Program-made: the position numbers and the translations under genes
NCBI GenBank assembly: GCA_012270135.1
Contig: JAAXIW010000264.1
Span: 1-10,250, forward strand
DNA length: 10,250 nucleotides
Source of the DNA: Brevundimonas sp.
GTDB taxonomy: Bacteria; Pseudomonadota; Alphaproteobacteria; Caulobacterales; Caulobacteraceae
Direction: 5' to 3'
Shown: piece by piece, positions 1-6,653 of the stretch
Layout of the letters: every line of letters starts with the position of its first letter
Numbering within the stretch: the stretch's first letter is position 1
The notes under the pieces: generated by a model
The model's input: the letters and a program-made list of their open reading frames with translations, nothing else
Databases searched by the model: none
Told to the model about the DNA's origin: nothing

Positions 1-2
1 CC

Positions 3-815
3 TTCTTCGTCGACGCGGACGTCAAGGCGACGACGCAGCTCGACAGCGTCACCGCCCTGGTCGACGCGAAACACGTCATGGCCCGGCTGGACGACTCGAA
101 GGAGGCGCGGGAACAGGTCGCCTTCGCCGACCGCATCATCCTTAACAAGGTCGATCTGGCCTCCGACATCGAACTGGCCGAGGTCGAGCGCCGGCTGCGC
201 AAGCTGAATCCGCTGGCCCCCATCACCCGCGCCGAACGCGCCGACGTGCCTCTGGATCAGGTGCTGGGCCTCGGCGGCTTCGATCTCGAACGCATCCTCG
301 ACATCAATCCGCAATTCGCCAACCCCGCCCACGGCGAGGAAGGCCACGTCCACGACGAGCGCTGCGGCCACGACCACGATCATCACGCCCACCAGCACGA
401 GCACGCCCATGCTTCCGGCGCGAGGGGGCACGCTCACGAGGACGACATCAAGGGCATTTCCCTGTCGCTCGACCGGCCGATGGACGGGACCAAATTCACC
501 GCCTGGCTCGACCGGCTGCTGGGCGAGCAGGGCCAGAACATCCTGCGCGCCAAGGGCATCATCGACGTCGCGGGCGAGGATCGCCGCCTGGTCTTCCAGG
601 CCGTCCACATGATCCTCGAGGGCGAACTTCAGAAGCCGTGGGGCTCGATCGAGCGCCGCTGGTCGCGCGCCGTCTTCATCGGCCGCGATCTCGACGAGGC
701 CGAACTGCGCAAGGGCTTCGAGGCCTGCGCGGCATTACGGGTGCGGTCGACCCGACGCTCGAGGCGATGGCGGCGTTCCGCGATCTGCCGCTCGACCGGC
801 CGATCGCCATGCTGA
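3..815 (+). CDS. CobW/COG0523-family GTPase (zinc metallochaperone type), N-terminus outside window, stop codon lost
   Basis: The frame is open from the left edge, so the P-loop is outside the window. Visible are the G-domain end with the G4 motif NKVD (144-155), a histidine-rich loop (330-446, 13 His in 39 residues plus one Cys), and the CobW C-terminal domain ending in the family-typical FIGRDLDEAELRKGFEACAA. COG0523 GTPases deliver metal ions, often zinc, to client proteins, and the His loop fits metal binding. That the metal is zinc here is inference. The family-like protein should end after Ala at 732-734. Codon 735-737 is TTA where TGA is expected, so the frame runs 26 further residues, Arg-rich and unlike the family, to TGA at 813-815. 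That tail is read out of frame from the DUF1330 gene. It is first in an operon with three downstream genes. Confidence 0.9.
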   Translation, partial: FFVDADVKATTQLDSVTALVDAKHVMARLDDSKEAREQVAFADRIILNKVDLASDIELAEVERRLRKLNPLAPITRAERADVPLDQVLGLGGFDLERILDINPQFANPAHGEEGHVHDERCGHDHDHHAHQHEHAHASGARGHAHEDDIKGISLSLDRPMDGTKFTAWLDRLLGEQGQNILRAKGIIDVAGEDRRLVFQAVHMILEGELQKPWGSIERRWSRAVFIGRDLDEAELRKGFEACAALRVRSTRRSRRWRRSAICRSTGRSPC

Positions 816-1177
816 ACCTGCTGCGTTTTCGCGAGCGCGCCGCCTACGCCCCGGATGTCGACGCGACCCTGTCCCGCGACCTCAGCGGAGCCGAGGCCTA
901 CGCCGCCTATGGCCGGGCCGCCGCGGCGCCGTTTGCCCGCGCCGGTGGCCGGCAGGTCTGGCTGGGAACGCCGCGACTGACGGTGATCGGTCCGGCTGAC
1001 GGGGCATGGGATCTGGCCTTCATCGCCGAATATCCGTCGGGCGAGGCCTTCCTCGGCATGCTGCACGATCCCGAGTACCGGGCGGCGGTGGTCCATCGCC
1101 AGGCCGCGATCGCCGACTCCCGCCTGATCCGCTGCGACGCGCGGACGCCGGGCGCCGCCTTCGGAGCCGATCGATGA
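734..1177 (+). CDS. DUF1330 family protein, start codon ATT (or displaced)
   Basis: This frame encodes a DUF1330-type (dimeric alpha/beta barrel) protein. The hallmarks are VDPT near the N-terminus, then MLNLLRFR (about residues 26-33), AYAAYG, and a C-terminal stretch with SGEAFLGMLHDPEYRAA and HRQAAIADSRLI. Family resemblance begins at VDPT (from about 749), upstream of the first in-frame ATG at 767, so the natural start should be near 734. There the codon is ATT. With G at 736 it would be ATG, overlapping the cobW stop as ATGA. As it stands, translation must use the rare ATT start, begin at ATG 767 and lose 11 residues, or fail. The gene overlaps the next one by ATGA at 1174-1177. The biochemical role of DUF1330 is unknown. 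Family call is confident; start is uncertain. Confidence 0.8.
   Translation: MTGAVDPTLEAMAAFRDLPLDRPIAMLNLLRFRERAAYAPDVDATLSRDLSGAEAYAAYGRAAAAPFARAGGRQVWLGTPRLTVIGPADGAWDLAFIAEYPSGEAFLGMLHDPEYRAAVVHRQAAIADSRLIRCDARTPGAAFGADR
736..736 (+). other. Probable G-to-T substitution destroying an ATGA stop/start overlap
   Basis: The sequence around 732-740 reads GCATTACGG. A single G at 736 would give GCATGACGG. That restores both a TGA stop for the CobW protein right after its family-typical end and an ATG start for DUF1330 just before its family-typical start. The same ATGA arrangement is intact at the next junction, 1174-1177. Whether it is a real mutation or a sequence error cannot be told from one read of the sequence. 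Confidence 0.7.
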
Positions 1178-1401
1178 ACCCGCCCCCCAAACCCCTGCCG
1201 GTGTCCGGACGCGAGGCGGTCCTGCGCTACGGACGGGCGGATTTCGACATCCTGCAGGGCGGAGACCACGTGCGCTGCGCCGTCTCGGGCAAACCCATCC
1301 CCCTCGACCGCCTCACCTACTGGAGCGCCGAGCTGCAGGAAGCCTACGCCAACGCCGAACTGATGACCCGCCGCTGGGTCGAGACCCATCCCCGGGGCTG
1401 A
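1174..1401 (+). CDS. DUF2093 family small protein
   Basis: A 75-residue protein beginning at the ATG of an ATGA overlap with the DUF1330 gene, which implies translational coupling. The core matches the alphaproteobacterial DUF2093 family: EAVLRYG, then the HVRCAVSGKPIPL segment (about residues 33-45), then LTYWSAELQEAYA. The conserved Cys followed by a Gly/Pro-containing turn looks like half of a metal-binding or redox site, but only one Cys is present. No TM segment or signal peptide is seen, so it is probably cytosolic. Function is unknown. Its place behind a CobW GTPase suggests, but does not show, a link to metal supply. Confidence 0.87.
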   Translation: MNPPPKPLPVSGREAVLRYGRADFDILQGGDHVRCAVSGKPIPLDRLTYWSAELQEAYANAELMTRRWVETHPRG

Positions 1402-1445
1402 TCCGCGACCGTTGACGCCGGCCCCGCGGCCTCTAAACCGACCTG

Positions 1446-2411
1446 ATGAAAACCACCGCCTTCGACGCCCAGGTGACCGCCGCCCTGTTCGACCGGACCG
1501 GCGCCGTGTTCGCGCTCGGCGACGGCTCGGTGCGCTTCGAAGGCGGCGAGTTCAGCGCGGCCCATGACGGCGCCGTCCTGTGCGCCGCCGTCCACCCCTC
1601 GGGCGACGGCGTGGTCACCGGCGGCGACGACGGCCGGGTGATCTGGCACCGGCGCGGCGAGGCGGGCGTTCTGGCCACCGCGAAGGGCCAGTGGATCGAC
1701 GCCATCGACGCCTCGGCCGAAAGCGGCCTGATCGCCTTCTCCGCCGGCAAGACCCTGTCGGTGATCGACGCGAAGGACGCCGGCTTCCGCCGTGACTTCG
1801 TCCATGAGCGCACCGTCTCCGGCGTCGCCTTCGAACCGAAGGGCCGACGCATCGCCACCTCGACCTATGGCGGCGCCGCCCTCTGGTTCGCGCGAATCGC
1901 CGACCAGAAGCCGACCGTCCTCAAATGGGCCGGATCGCACACCGGCGTGGTCTGGTCGCCCGACGGGGCCTTCGTCGTCACCGCCATGCAGGACAACCAG
2001 CTGCACGGCTGGCGCATCAAGGACCAGAAGAACCTGCGCATGGGCGGCTACCCGTCCAAGGTCCGCTCGATGGGCTTCCTCGCCAACGGTCAGCTGCTGG
2101 CGACCTCCGGCGCCCAGGGCGCGGTGCTGTGGCCGTTCATCGGCTCCAACGGTCCGATGGGCCGCGAAGCGACCGAGATCGGCTTCGACGAGGGCAGTCT
2201 CGTCGCCCTTGTGGCGTCGCAGCCGAAACACCCTGTGGTCGCCGCGGGTCTGAACGACGGCCGCGTCTGGTTCGCCCATCCGGCTGGGCAGGGACTGAAC
2301 TTCCTCAAGGCGGAGAAGGGGGCGCCGATCACCGCCCTCGCCATGAGCCCGGATGGAAGCCGCGTGGCCTGGGCGGACGAGGACGGGCAGGCGGGGGTCG
2401 CCGACGACTGA
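1446..2411 (+). CDS. WD40-like beta-propeller protein
   Basis: A 321-residue protein made almost wholly of WD40-type repeats. Blade-like units recur every 40-45 residues: FDRTGAVFALGDGSVRF (15-31), HPSGDGVVTGGDDGRVIWH (50-68), a degenerate one near 93-108, FEPKGRRIATSTYGGAALW (129-147), WSPDGAFVVTAMQDNQLHGW (170-189), FLANGQLLATSGAQGAVLW (211-229), HPVVAAGLNDGRVWF (262-276) and a last MSPDGSRVAWADEDG (300-314). This fits a seven-bladed propeller closed by the terminal strand. There is no signal peptide or TM helix, so it is likely a cytosolic scaffold. It starts 44 bases after the DUF2093 stop and is the last gene of the operon. No clear Shine-Dalgarno precedes the ATG. Its partner is unknown; context suggests it works with the CobW GTPase. 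Confidence 0.9.
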   Translation: MKTTAFDAQVTAALFDRTGAVFALGDGSVRFEGGEFSAAHDGAVLCAAVHPSGDGVVTGGDDGRVIWHRRGEAGVLATAKGQWIDAIDASAESGLIAFSAGKTLSVIDAKDAGFRRDFVHERTVSGVAFEPKGRRIATSTYGGAALWFARIADQKPTVLKWAGSHTGVVWSPDGAFVVTAMQDNQLHGWRIKDQKNLRMGGYPSKVRSMGFLANGQLLATSGAQGAVLWPFIGSNGPMGREATEIGFDEGSLVALVASQPKHPVVAAGLNDGRVWFAHPAGQGLNFLKAEKGAPITALAMSPDGSRVAWADEDGQAGVADD

Positions 2412-2432
2412 CCGACGCGGACGCTGTGCTGA

Positions 2433-2458
2433 CAATCCGCGAAATTATAGTCGGATTG
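2433..2458. repeat. 7-bp perfect inverted repeat with AT-rich centre
   Basis: CAATCCG at 2433-2439 is the reverse complement of CGGATTG at 2452-2458, with a 12-base AT-rich spacer. It lies 21 bases after the WD40 stop. It could be an operator or a hairpin at the operon's 3' end. No T-tract follows, so it is not a standard intrinsic terminator. Confidence 0.4.
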
Positions 2459-2472
2459 CGAGACGAATATTA

Positions 2473-2498
2473 AGCATTTTCAGGCGGGTAGCATTTTC
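2473..2498 (+). repeat. Direct repeat AGCATTTTC, two copies 17 bases apart
   Basis: AGCATTTTC occurs at 2473-2481 and 2490-2498 in the most AT-rich part of an otherwise GC-rich window. The spacing is between one and two helical turns. It may be a regulator site, but no known motif is recognised. Confidence 0.35.
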
Positions 2499-2580
2499 TC
2501 GATGCGATCTTCCCGACCGAGGGCGGAACGGCCTCATACTGTGGGCCACGTCCCTCGATGGACGCGGGTCTTTGACATCT

Positions 2581-2702
2581 GAATCGTCCGGCTCCGCCGC
2601 AGGAGTCGCCCCGATGGGGCCAAGGCCTTGAATCACCCCGGCTCCGATATCGACTCTGTCGACTCTGACACACCGAATTTCCGGCGCCGACCCTGTCGAC
2701 TC
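2581..2702. promoter_or_regulatory. Cluster of six GANTC (CcrM-type) methylation sites
   Basis: GANTC occurs at 2581-2585, 2603-2607, 2630-2634, 2652-2656, 2661-2665 and 2698-2702, all 69-190 bases before the mtgA start. In Caulobacterales, CcrM methylates the adenine of GANTC and GcrA acts with RNA polymerase at some methylated sites. Four of the six read GAGTCG on one strand. A regulatory role in mtgA expression is inference. Confidence 0.5.
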
Positions 2703-2770
2703 CGCCCCACCGTTTTTTCCTGCCCGCCGCCCCCTTGCCCCCGGCCCCGCTTCGGCTCCACCCTCGCCGA

Positions 2771-3463
2771 ATGGCGAAACAGGCCCAGATCAGGAAGCGC
2801 CGACCGGTCCTTGCGGTCGTGCTGGGCCTCGCGGGCCTGTTCCTGATCTCGGTCCTCCTCCCTCGCGTCCTGCCGCCGCAGCCGACCTTCCTGATGGTCA
2901 GCCGCTCGCTGGAGGGCGAGGGCCTGTCCTACCGCTGGCGCTCCCTCGACGACATCTCGCCCCGGCTGGTCGAGGCGGTGATCGCCTCCGAGGACTCGAC
3001 TTTCTGCGCTCACCGCGGATTCGACATGAAGGCCATCGAGAAGGCGCTCAAGGCCAATGAGAAGGGCGGCCGCATCCGGGGCGGGTCGACCATCAGCCAG
3101 CAGACCGCCAAGAACGTCTTTCTGTGGCCGGGCCGCGACTGGGTACGCAAGGGGCTGGAGGCCGGCTACACCGTCCTGATCGAGACGTTGTGGGGCAAGC
3201 GCCGGGTCATGGAGGTCTATCTCAACGTCGCCGAGTGGGCGCCCGGCGTCTACGGCGCCGAGGCGGCGGCCCGGCACTGGTTCGACAAGCCGGCCTCCGA
3301 CCTCAGCCCGCGCGAGGCTGCGCGGCTGGCGGCCATCCTGCCCTCGCCCCGGCGCTATAACGCCTCGTCCCCCGGCCCCTACGTCCGGCGCCGGGCCTCG
3401 CGGCTCCAGGCCGCCATGGGCACGGTCCGCAACGACGGCCTCGCCGCCTGCGTCCTCGGTTAA
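2771..3463 (+). CDS. mtgA: Monofunctional biosynthetic peptidoglycan glycosyltransferase (GT51)
   Basis: A 230-residue protein that polymerises lipid II into glycan strands at the periplasmic face of the inner membrane. After a short basic N-terminus (KRRP) comes one TM helix at about residues 13-31. The GT51 motifs follow in order: motif 1 with the catalytic Glu, SEDSTFCAHRGFD (E74, D75); motif 2, GGSTISQQTAKNVFLW (105-119); motif 3, RKGLE with the second Glu at 130; then KRRVMEVYLNVAEW (143-156) and a GVYGAEAAARHWF segment. There is no transpeptidase domain, and length fits MtgA. ATG 2771 is preferred over an upstream TTG in frame at 2735, because the usual short basic cytosolic tail begins here. 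No strong Shine-Dalgarno is visible. It sits alone behind a 359-base leader rich in GANTC sites. Confidence 0.95.
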   Translation: MAKQAQIRKRRPVLAVVLGLAGLFLISVLLPRVLPPQPTFLMVSRSLEGEGLSYRWRSLDDISPRLVEAVIASEDSTFCAHRGFDMKAIEKALKANEKGGRIRGGSTISQQTAKNVFLWPGRDWVRKGLEAGYTVLIETLWGKRRVMEVYLNVAEWAPGVYGAEAAARHWFDKPASDLSPREAARLAAILPSPRRYNASSPGPYVRRRASRLQAAMGTVRNDGLAACVLG

Positions 3464-3484
3464 CCGTCAAGCTTGACCTGACGG
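3464..3484. repeat. Short inverted repeats after mtgA
   Basis: A perfect 12-bp palindrome GTCAAGCTTGAC lies at 3466-3477, inside an alternative 6-bp stem CCGTCA/TGACGG (3464-3469 with 3479-3484). It begins directly after the mtgA TAA. It could weakly terminate mtgA transcription or be an operator for the next gene. No T-tract follows. Confidence 0.35.
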
Positions 3485-3555
3485 CCCCGCTGGCCTCCCT
3501 TGCGCGCCGACAGGGCGGAGCAACCGCCCGCTACGAAACGCCCCGGGAGACCTCC

Positions 3556-5412
3556 ATGAAACGCACCCTGATGACGGCCGCCGCCGCCTGCGCCCTGACC
3601 CTCGTCGCGGGCTGCGCCAGCCTCGGCATGGACCGGATCGAGACGCCGATGCCGGACGCCGCTCCCGCCGCGGCGCCGACCACAGCTGCCGCCGCCGTCG
3701 CCTTCGTCGCCGACGCGGAGGCGCGCCTCGCCGCCCTCAGCGAGGAGGCCGCCCGCATCCAGTGGACCCGGGCCACCAACATCACCCACGACACCATGTG
3801 GCTGGAGAGCCGGATCAACGCGGAATACACTGAACTGCAGGTCGAACTGGCCAACGGCGCCGCGGCCTTCAACGATGTCCAGGTACCCGCCGACGTCCGC
3901 CGCAAGCTGAACCTGCTGCGCCTCGGCATCGTCCTGCCGGCCCCGAACAAACCCGGCGCCGCGGCCGAACTGGCCGACATCACCACCCGCCTCGACTCGA
4001 CCTATGCCACCGGCAAGTTCGAGTTCCAGGGGCGCCAGATCACGCTCGACGAGGCCACCATACTGATGGCCGAGTCTCGGGATCCCGCCGAACTGGAGGC
4101 GCTATACGAGGGCTGGCGCACCATCTCGCCCGTCATGGCCGATGACTACGCCCGCATGGTCGAGATCGCCAACGAGGGCGCACGCGAGCTCGGCTTCCCC
4201 GACACCGGCGCCATGTGGCGCGCCGGCTACGACATGGAGCCTGACGCCTTCGCGGCCGAGACCGACCGTCTGTGGGAACAGGTGAAGCCCTTCTACGAAA
4301 ACCTGCACTGCTATGTGCGCAACCGGCTCAATGCGAAATACGGCGACGAGGTCCAGCCGGAAACCGGTCCGATCCGCGCCGACCTGCTCGGCAACATGTG
4401 GTCGCAGCAGTGGGGCAACATCTACGACGTCGTGGCCCCGACCACGGGCGGCGAGTCCAGCTACGACCTGACCCGCTTGCTGGTCGACAAGGGCTTCGAC
4501 GCCGAGAAAATGGTCCGCACCGGCGAGAATTTCTACGTCTCGATGGGCCTCGATCCGCTGCCCCAGACCTTCTGGGAGCGGTCGATGATCACCCGGCCCG
4601 AGGGCCGCGAGGTGGTCTGCCACGCCTCGGCCTGGGACCTCGACAACGAGGAGGACATCCGCATCAAGATGTGCACCCAGGTCAACGGCGACGACTTCTA
4701 CACCGTCCACCACGAGCTCGGGCACAACTACTACCAGCGGGCCTACAAGGATCAGCCGTTCCTGTTCAAGAACGGGGCGAACGACGGTTTCCACGAGGCG
4801 ATCGGCGACTTCGTCGGCCTGTCGGCCCTGACCCCGACCTATCTGAACCAGATCGGTCTGCTCGACACCGTGCCGGGCGATGAGGAGGACATTCCTTTCC
4901 TGCTCAAGATGGCGCTCGACAAGATCGCCTTCCTGCCGTTCGGCCTGATGGTGGACCGCTGGCGCTGGGACGTGTTCGACGGCGAGACGAGCCCGGCGGA
5001 ATACAACGAGGCCTGGACCGCCAACATGCTGCGCTATCAGGGTCTGGTCCCGCCGGGACCGCGTCCGGAGAACGCCTTCGATCCGGGCGCCAAATACCAC
5101 ATCCCGGGCAACACGCCGTACACCCGCTACTTCCTCGCCCCCATCTACCAGTTCCAGTTCCACCGCGCCGCTTGCGAACAGGCCGGCTGGACCGGCCCGC
5201 TGCACCGCTGCTCGATCTACGGCAACGAGGACGTCGGCGAGCGCTTCAACGCCATGATGGAGATGGGCCAGTCGCGCCCCTGGCCCGAGGCGATGCAGGC
5301 CTTCACCGGCCAGCGCGAAAACGACGCCTCGGCCATCGCCGCCTATTTCGCGCCGCTGGACGCCTGGCTCACCGAGCAGAACCGCGGCGAGGACTGCGGC
5401 TGGGAGGCCTGA
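3556..5412 (+). CDS. M2 family zinc metallopeptidase (peptidyl-dipeptidase A, ACE-like), lipoprotein
   Basis: A 618-residue bacterial homologue of angiotensin-converting enzyme, which removes C-terminal dipeptides from peptides. The N-terminus is a lipoprotein signal: basic start, hydrophobic stretch and lipobox LVAGC near residues 16-20, so it should be anchored in an envelope membrane. An Ala/Pro-rich linker follows. The zinc site is HELGH at 386-390 (H386, H390, catalytic E387), with the third ligand E414 in GFHEAIGD. The 24-residue gap from second His to Glu equals that of ACE. C-terminal segments such as NTPYTRYFLAPIYQFQFH are typical of M2. Length fits a single-domain ACE. GGGAGA ends six bases before the ATG, a good ribosome site. 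The catalytic machinery looks complete. It probably degrades periplasmic or external peptides for nutrition; substrate unknown. Confidence 0.95.
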   Translation: MKRTLMTAAAACALTLVAGCASLGMDRIETPMPDAAPAAAPTTAAAAVAFVADAEARLAALSEEAARIQWTRATNITHDTMWLESRINAEYTELQVELANGAAAFNDVQVPADVRRKLNLLRLGIVLPAPNKPGAAAELADITTRLDSTYATGKFEFQGRQITLDEATILMAESRDPAELEALYEGWRTISPVMADDYARMVEIANEGARELGFPDTGAMWRAGYDMEPDAFAAETDRLWEQVKPFYENLHCYVRNRLNAKYGDEVQPETGPIRADLLGNMWSQQWGNIYDVVAPTTGGESSYDLTRLLVDKGFDAEKMVRTGENFYVSMGLDPLPQTFWERSMITRPEGREVVCHASAWDLDNEEDIRIKMCTQVNGDDFYTVHHELGHNYYQRAYKDQPFLFKNGANDGFHEAIGDFVGLSALTPTYLNQIGLLDTVPGDEEDIPFLLKMALDKIAFLPFGLMVDRWRWDVFDGETSPAEYNEAWTANMLRYQGLVPPGPRPENAFDPGAKYHIPGNTPYTRYFLAPIYQFQFHRAACEQAGWTGPLHRCSIYGNEDVGERFNAMMEMGQSRPWPEAMQAFTGQRENDASAIAAYFAPLDAWLTEQNRGEDCGWEA

Positions 5413-5445
5413 CCGCCACGGCAAGTCGGCCGTTAACTTTCGCTG

Positions 5446-5475
5446 TTGGGCCTTCTCTTAACCGGATTGGCCCAA
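5446..5475. repeat. 7-bp inverted repeat between the M2 peptidase and tadG-like gene
   Basis: TTGGGCC (5446-5452) and GGCCCAA (5469-5475) are perfect reverse complements with a 16-base spacer that contains TTAACC (5458-5463). Another TTAA lies at 5433-5436. It may end the peptidase transcript or be an operator for the pilus gene. TTAACC resembles a CtrA half-site, but the TTAA-N7-TTAA spacing is not met. Confidence 0.35.
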
Positions 5476-6290
5476 TCTCGGCTTCACGACCGTAGGCGGA
5501 TTGCGCCTGTGGCGAAGGCGGCTGGGAACGGCGAATGGGGCTCAAGAGCTGGATTGACGGTGTTGCCGGCGGCGCGCGCGGCTTGGCGAAGCGCTTCGCC
5601 GGAGACGTGCGCGGCAATGTCGCCATGCTGTTCGGCCTCAGCCTGCCGGTGCTCATCCTCATGACCTTCGGCGGCGTCGACATCCACCGGATGTCGACCG
5701 TGCGGGTCAACCTCCAGGACGCTCTCGACGCTGCGGCGCTGGCGGCGGCCCGGTCGCCCTACACCACCAACGCCGACCTTCAGAGGGTTGGTCTCGCGGC
5801 GCTGAAAGCCAATCTGCAGGCCTATCCAAACGTCACCCTCGAGGAAGGTCAGACCAGCTTCGTCCTGACCGGCGACGATGTCGTGGTGGCCGATGCGCGT
5901 GTCCAGGTGAAGACCCTCGTCGCCAACATCTTCCTGCCGCCCTACGGCCAGTTGATGGACGACTACCTGCCGGTGGGCAGCCATTCCGAGGTGGACCGGT
6001 CGTCGCGAAACCTCGAGGTGTCGCTCGTTCTGGACGTCACGGGTTCGATGTCCGGCCAGCGCATCCTGGATCTCAAGCAGGCCGCCAAGGAACTGGTCGA
6101 TATCGTCGTCCAGCCGGTTCAGACGCCGTACTACTCCAAGCTCGCTCTCGTGCCCTACTCGATGGGGGTGAACCTCGGTTCCAACGCAAACGCCGTACGA
6201 GGCACGCCGACCGGCTCGACCAATATCACGGGCGCCGTCATAAACTTCACCGGCTCGGAGAAGTCCATCTCCGCCGCGACCAAGGAGCGG

Positions 6291-6428
6291 CCGGTCGAGA
6301 TCACCTCGTCAAACCACGGCTTCAATAACAACGACGTGGTCTGGATCACAGGCGCGTCGGGCATGACCCAGCTGAACAACAAGGCCTACCAGGTCAGGAA
6401 CAAGACCTCCAATACGTTCGAACTCTAT
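6291..6428 (+). repeat. FCCH-like repeat copy 1 inside the TadG-like gene
   Basis: A 46-codon unit starting PVEITSSNHGF and containing DVVWITG and GMTQLNN. It resembles the small beta domains annotated as ubiquitin-activating enzyme E1 FCCH-like in bacterial and phage tail proteins. It is 225 bases upstream of copy 2 and the same length. The two share an identical 21-base run beginning at 6360 and 6585. Confidence 0.75.
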
Positions 6429-6515
6429 ACCCTGAGCGGATATCGCGTGGACGGCCGTTACTGGGGCACCTACTCAGGCAACGCAAAGGTGCTCCGCTTC
6501 CACTACATCGACTCC

Positions 6516-6653
6516 TCTGTGTAGATCACGTCGATCGGCCAAGTCTTTACCATCAACCAGGACGTTCTCATCACCGGCGTGAACGGCATGACCCAGCTGA
6601 ACAACGAAACCTACCTCGTCGGCAACGTCACCACCAATACCTTCACCATCGAT
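6516..6653 (+). repeat. FCCH-like repeat copy 2, carrying the premature TAG
   Basis: A 46-codon unit reading SV-stop-ITSIGQVF, then DVLITGVNGMTQLNN and NTFTID. It aligns to copy 1 without gaps. The TAG at 6522-6524 falls where copy 1 has GAG (Glu, 6297-6299), flanked in both copies by Val and Ile-Thr-Ser. Confidence 0.75.

Larger units (their letters stand above)
2412..2770. other. Gene-free regulatory region upstream of mtgA
   Basis: No believable coding frame is present; the open frames here have no family resemblance and poor starts. It holds an AT-rich segment (about 2440-2510) with an inverted repeat and a direct repeat, then three short hairpins (2547-2620), then six GANTC sites between 2581 and 2702. 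A TTGACA hexamer lies at 2572-2577, but no -10-like sequence sits 16-18 bases downstream, so I do not call a promoter there. The region must hold the mtgA promoter and possibly the end of the preceding operon. Confidence 0.6.

Noticed and set aside
1344..2435. A 363-codon minus-strand open frame over the WD40-type gene
   Set aside because: It is antisense to clear propeller repeats, with low-complexity Gly/Asp/Val/Arg-rich composition and no ribosome site.
2572..2600. TTGACA as a sigma-70 type promoter before mtgA
   Set aside because: The sequence 16-18 bases downstream is GC-rich with no -10-like hexamer, so only half of a promoter is visible.
2633..3277. A 214-codon minus-strand open frame over the start of mtgA
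   Set aside because: It overlaps the conserved GT51 motifs of mtgA and shows no family resemblance.
3461..3474. Full CtrA box after mtgA (TTAACC followed by a second half-site)
   Set aside because: The bases seven positions after TTAA are GCTT, not TTAA. The TTAA also coincides with the mtgA stop codon.
4102..5424. A 440-codon open frame on the minus strand across the M2 peptidase gene
   Set aside because: It is fully antisense to a gene with complete catalytic motifs. Its product has no recognisable domain and has the composition typical of GC-rich antisense frames.
6522..6524. TAG read as an amino acid (organism-wide recoding)
   Set aside because: TAG also serves as the natural end of the TadG-like frame (7413-7415) and of the OmpA-family gene (9256-9258), where family ends are reached, so general recoding is not supported.
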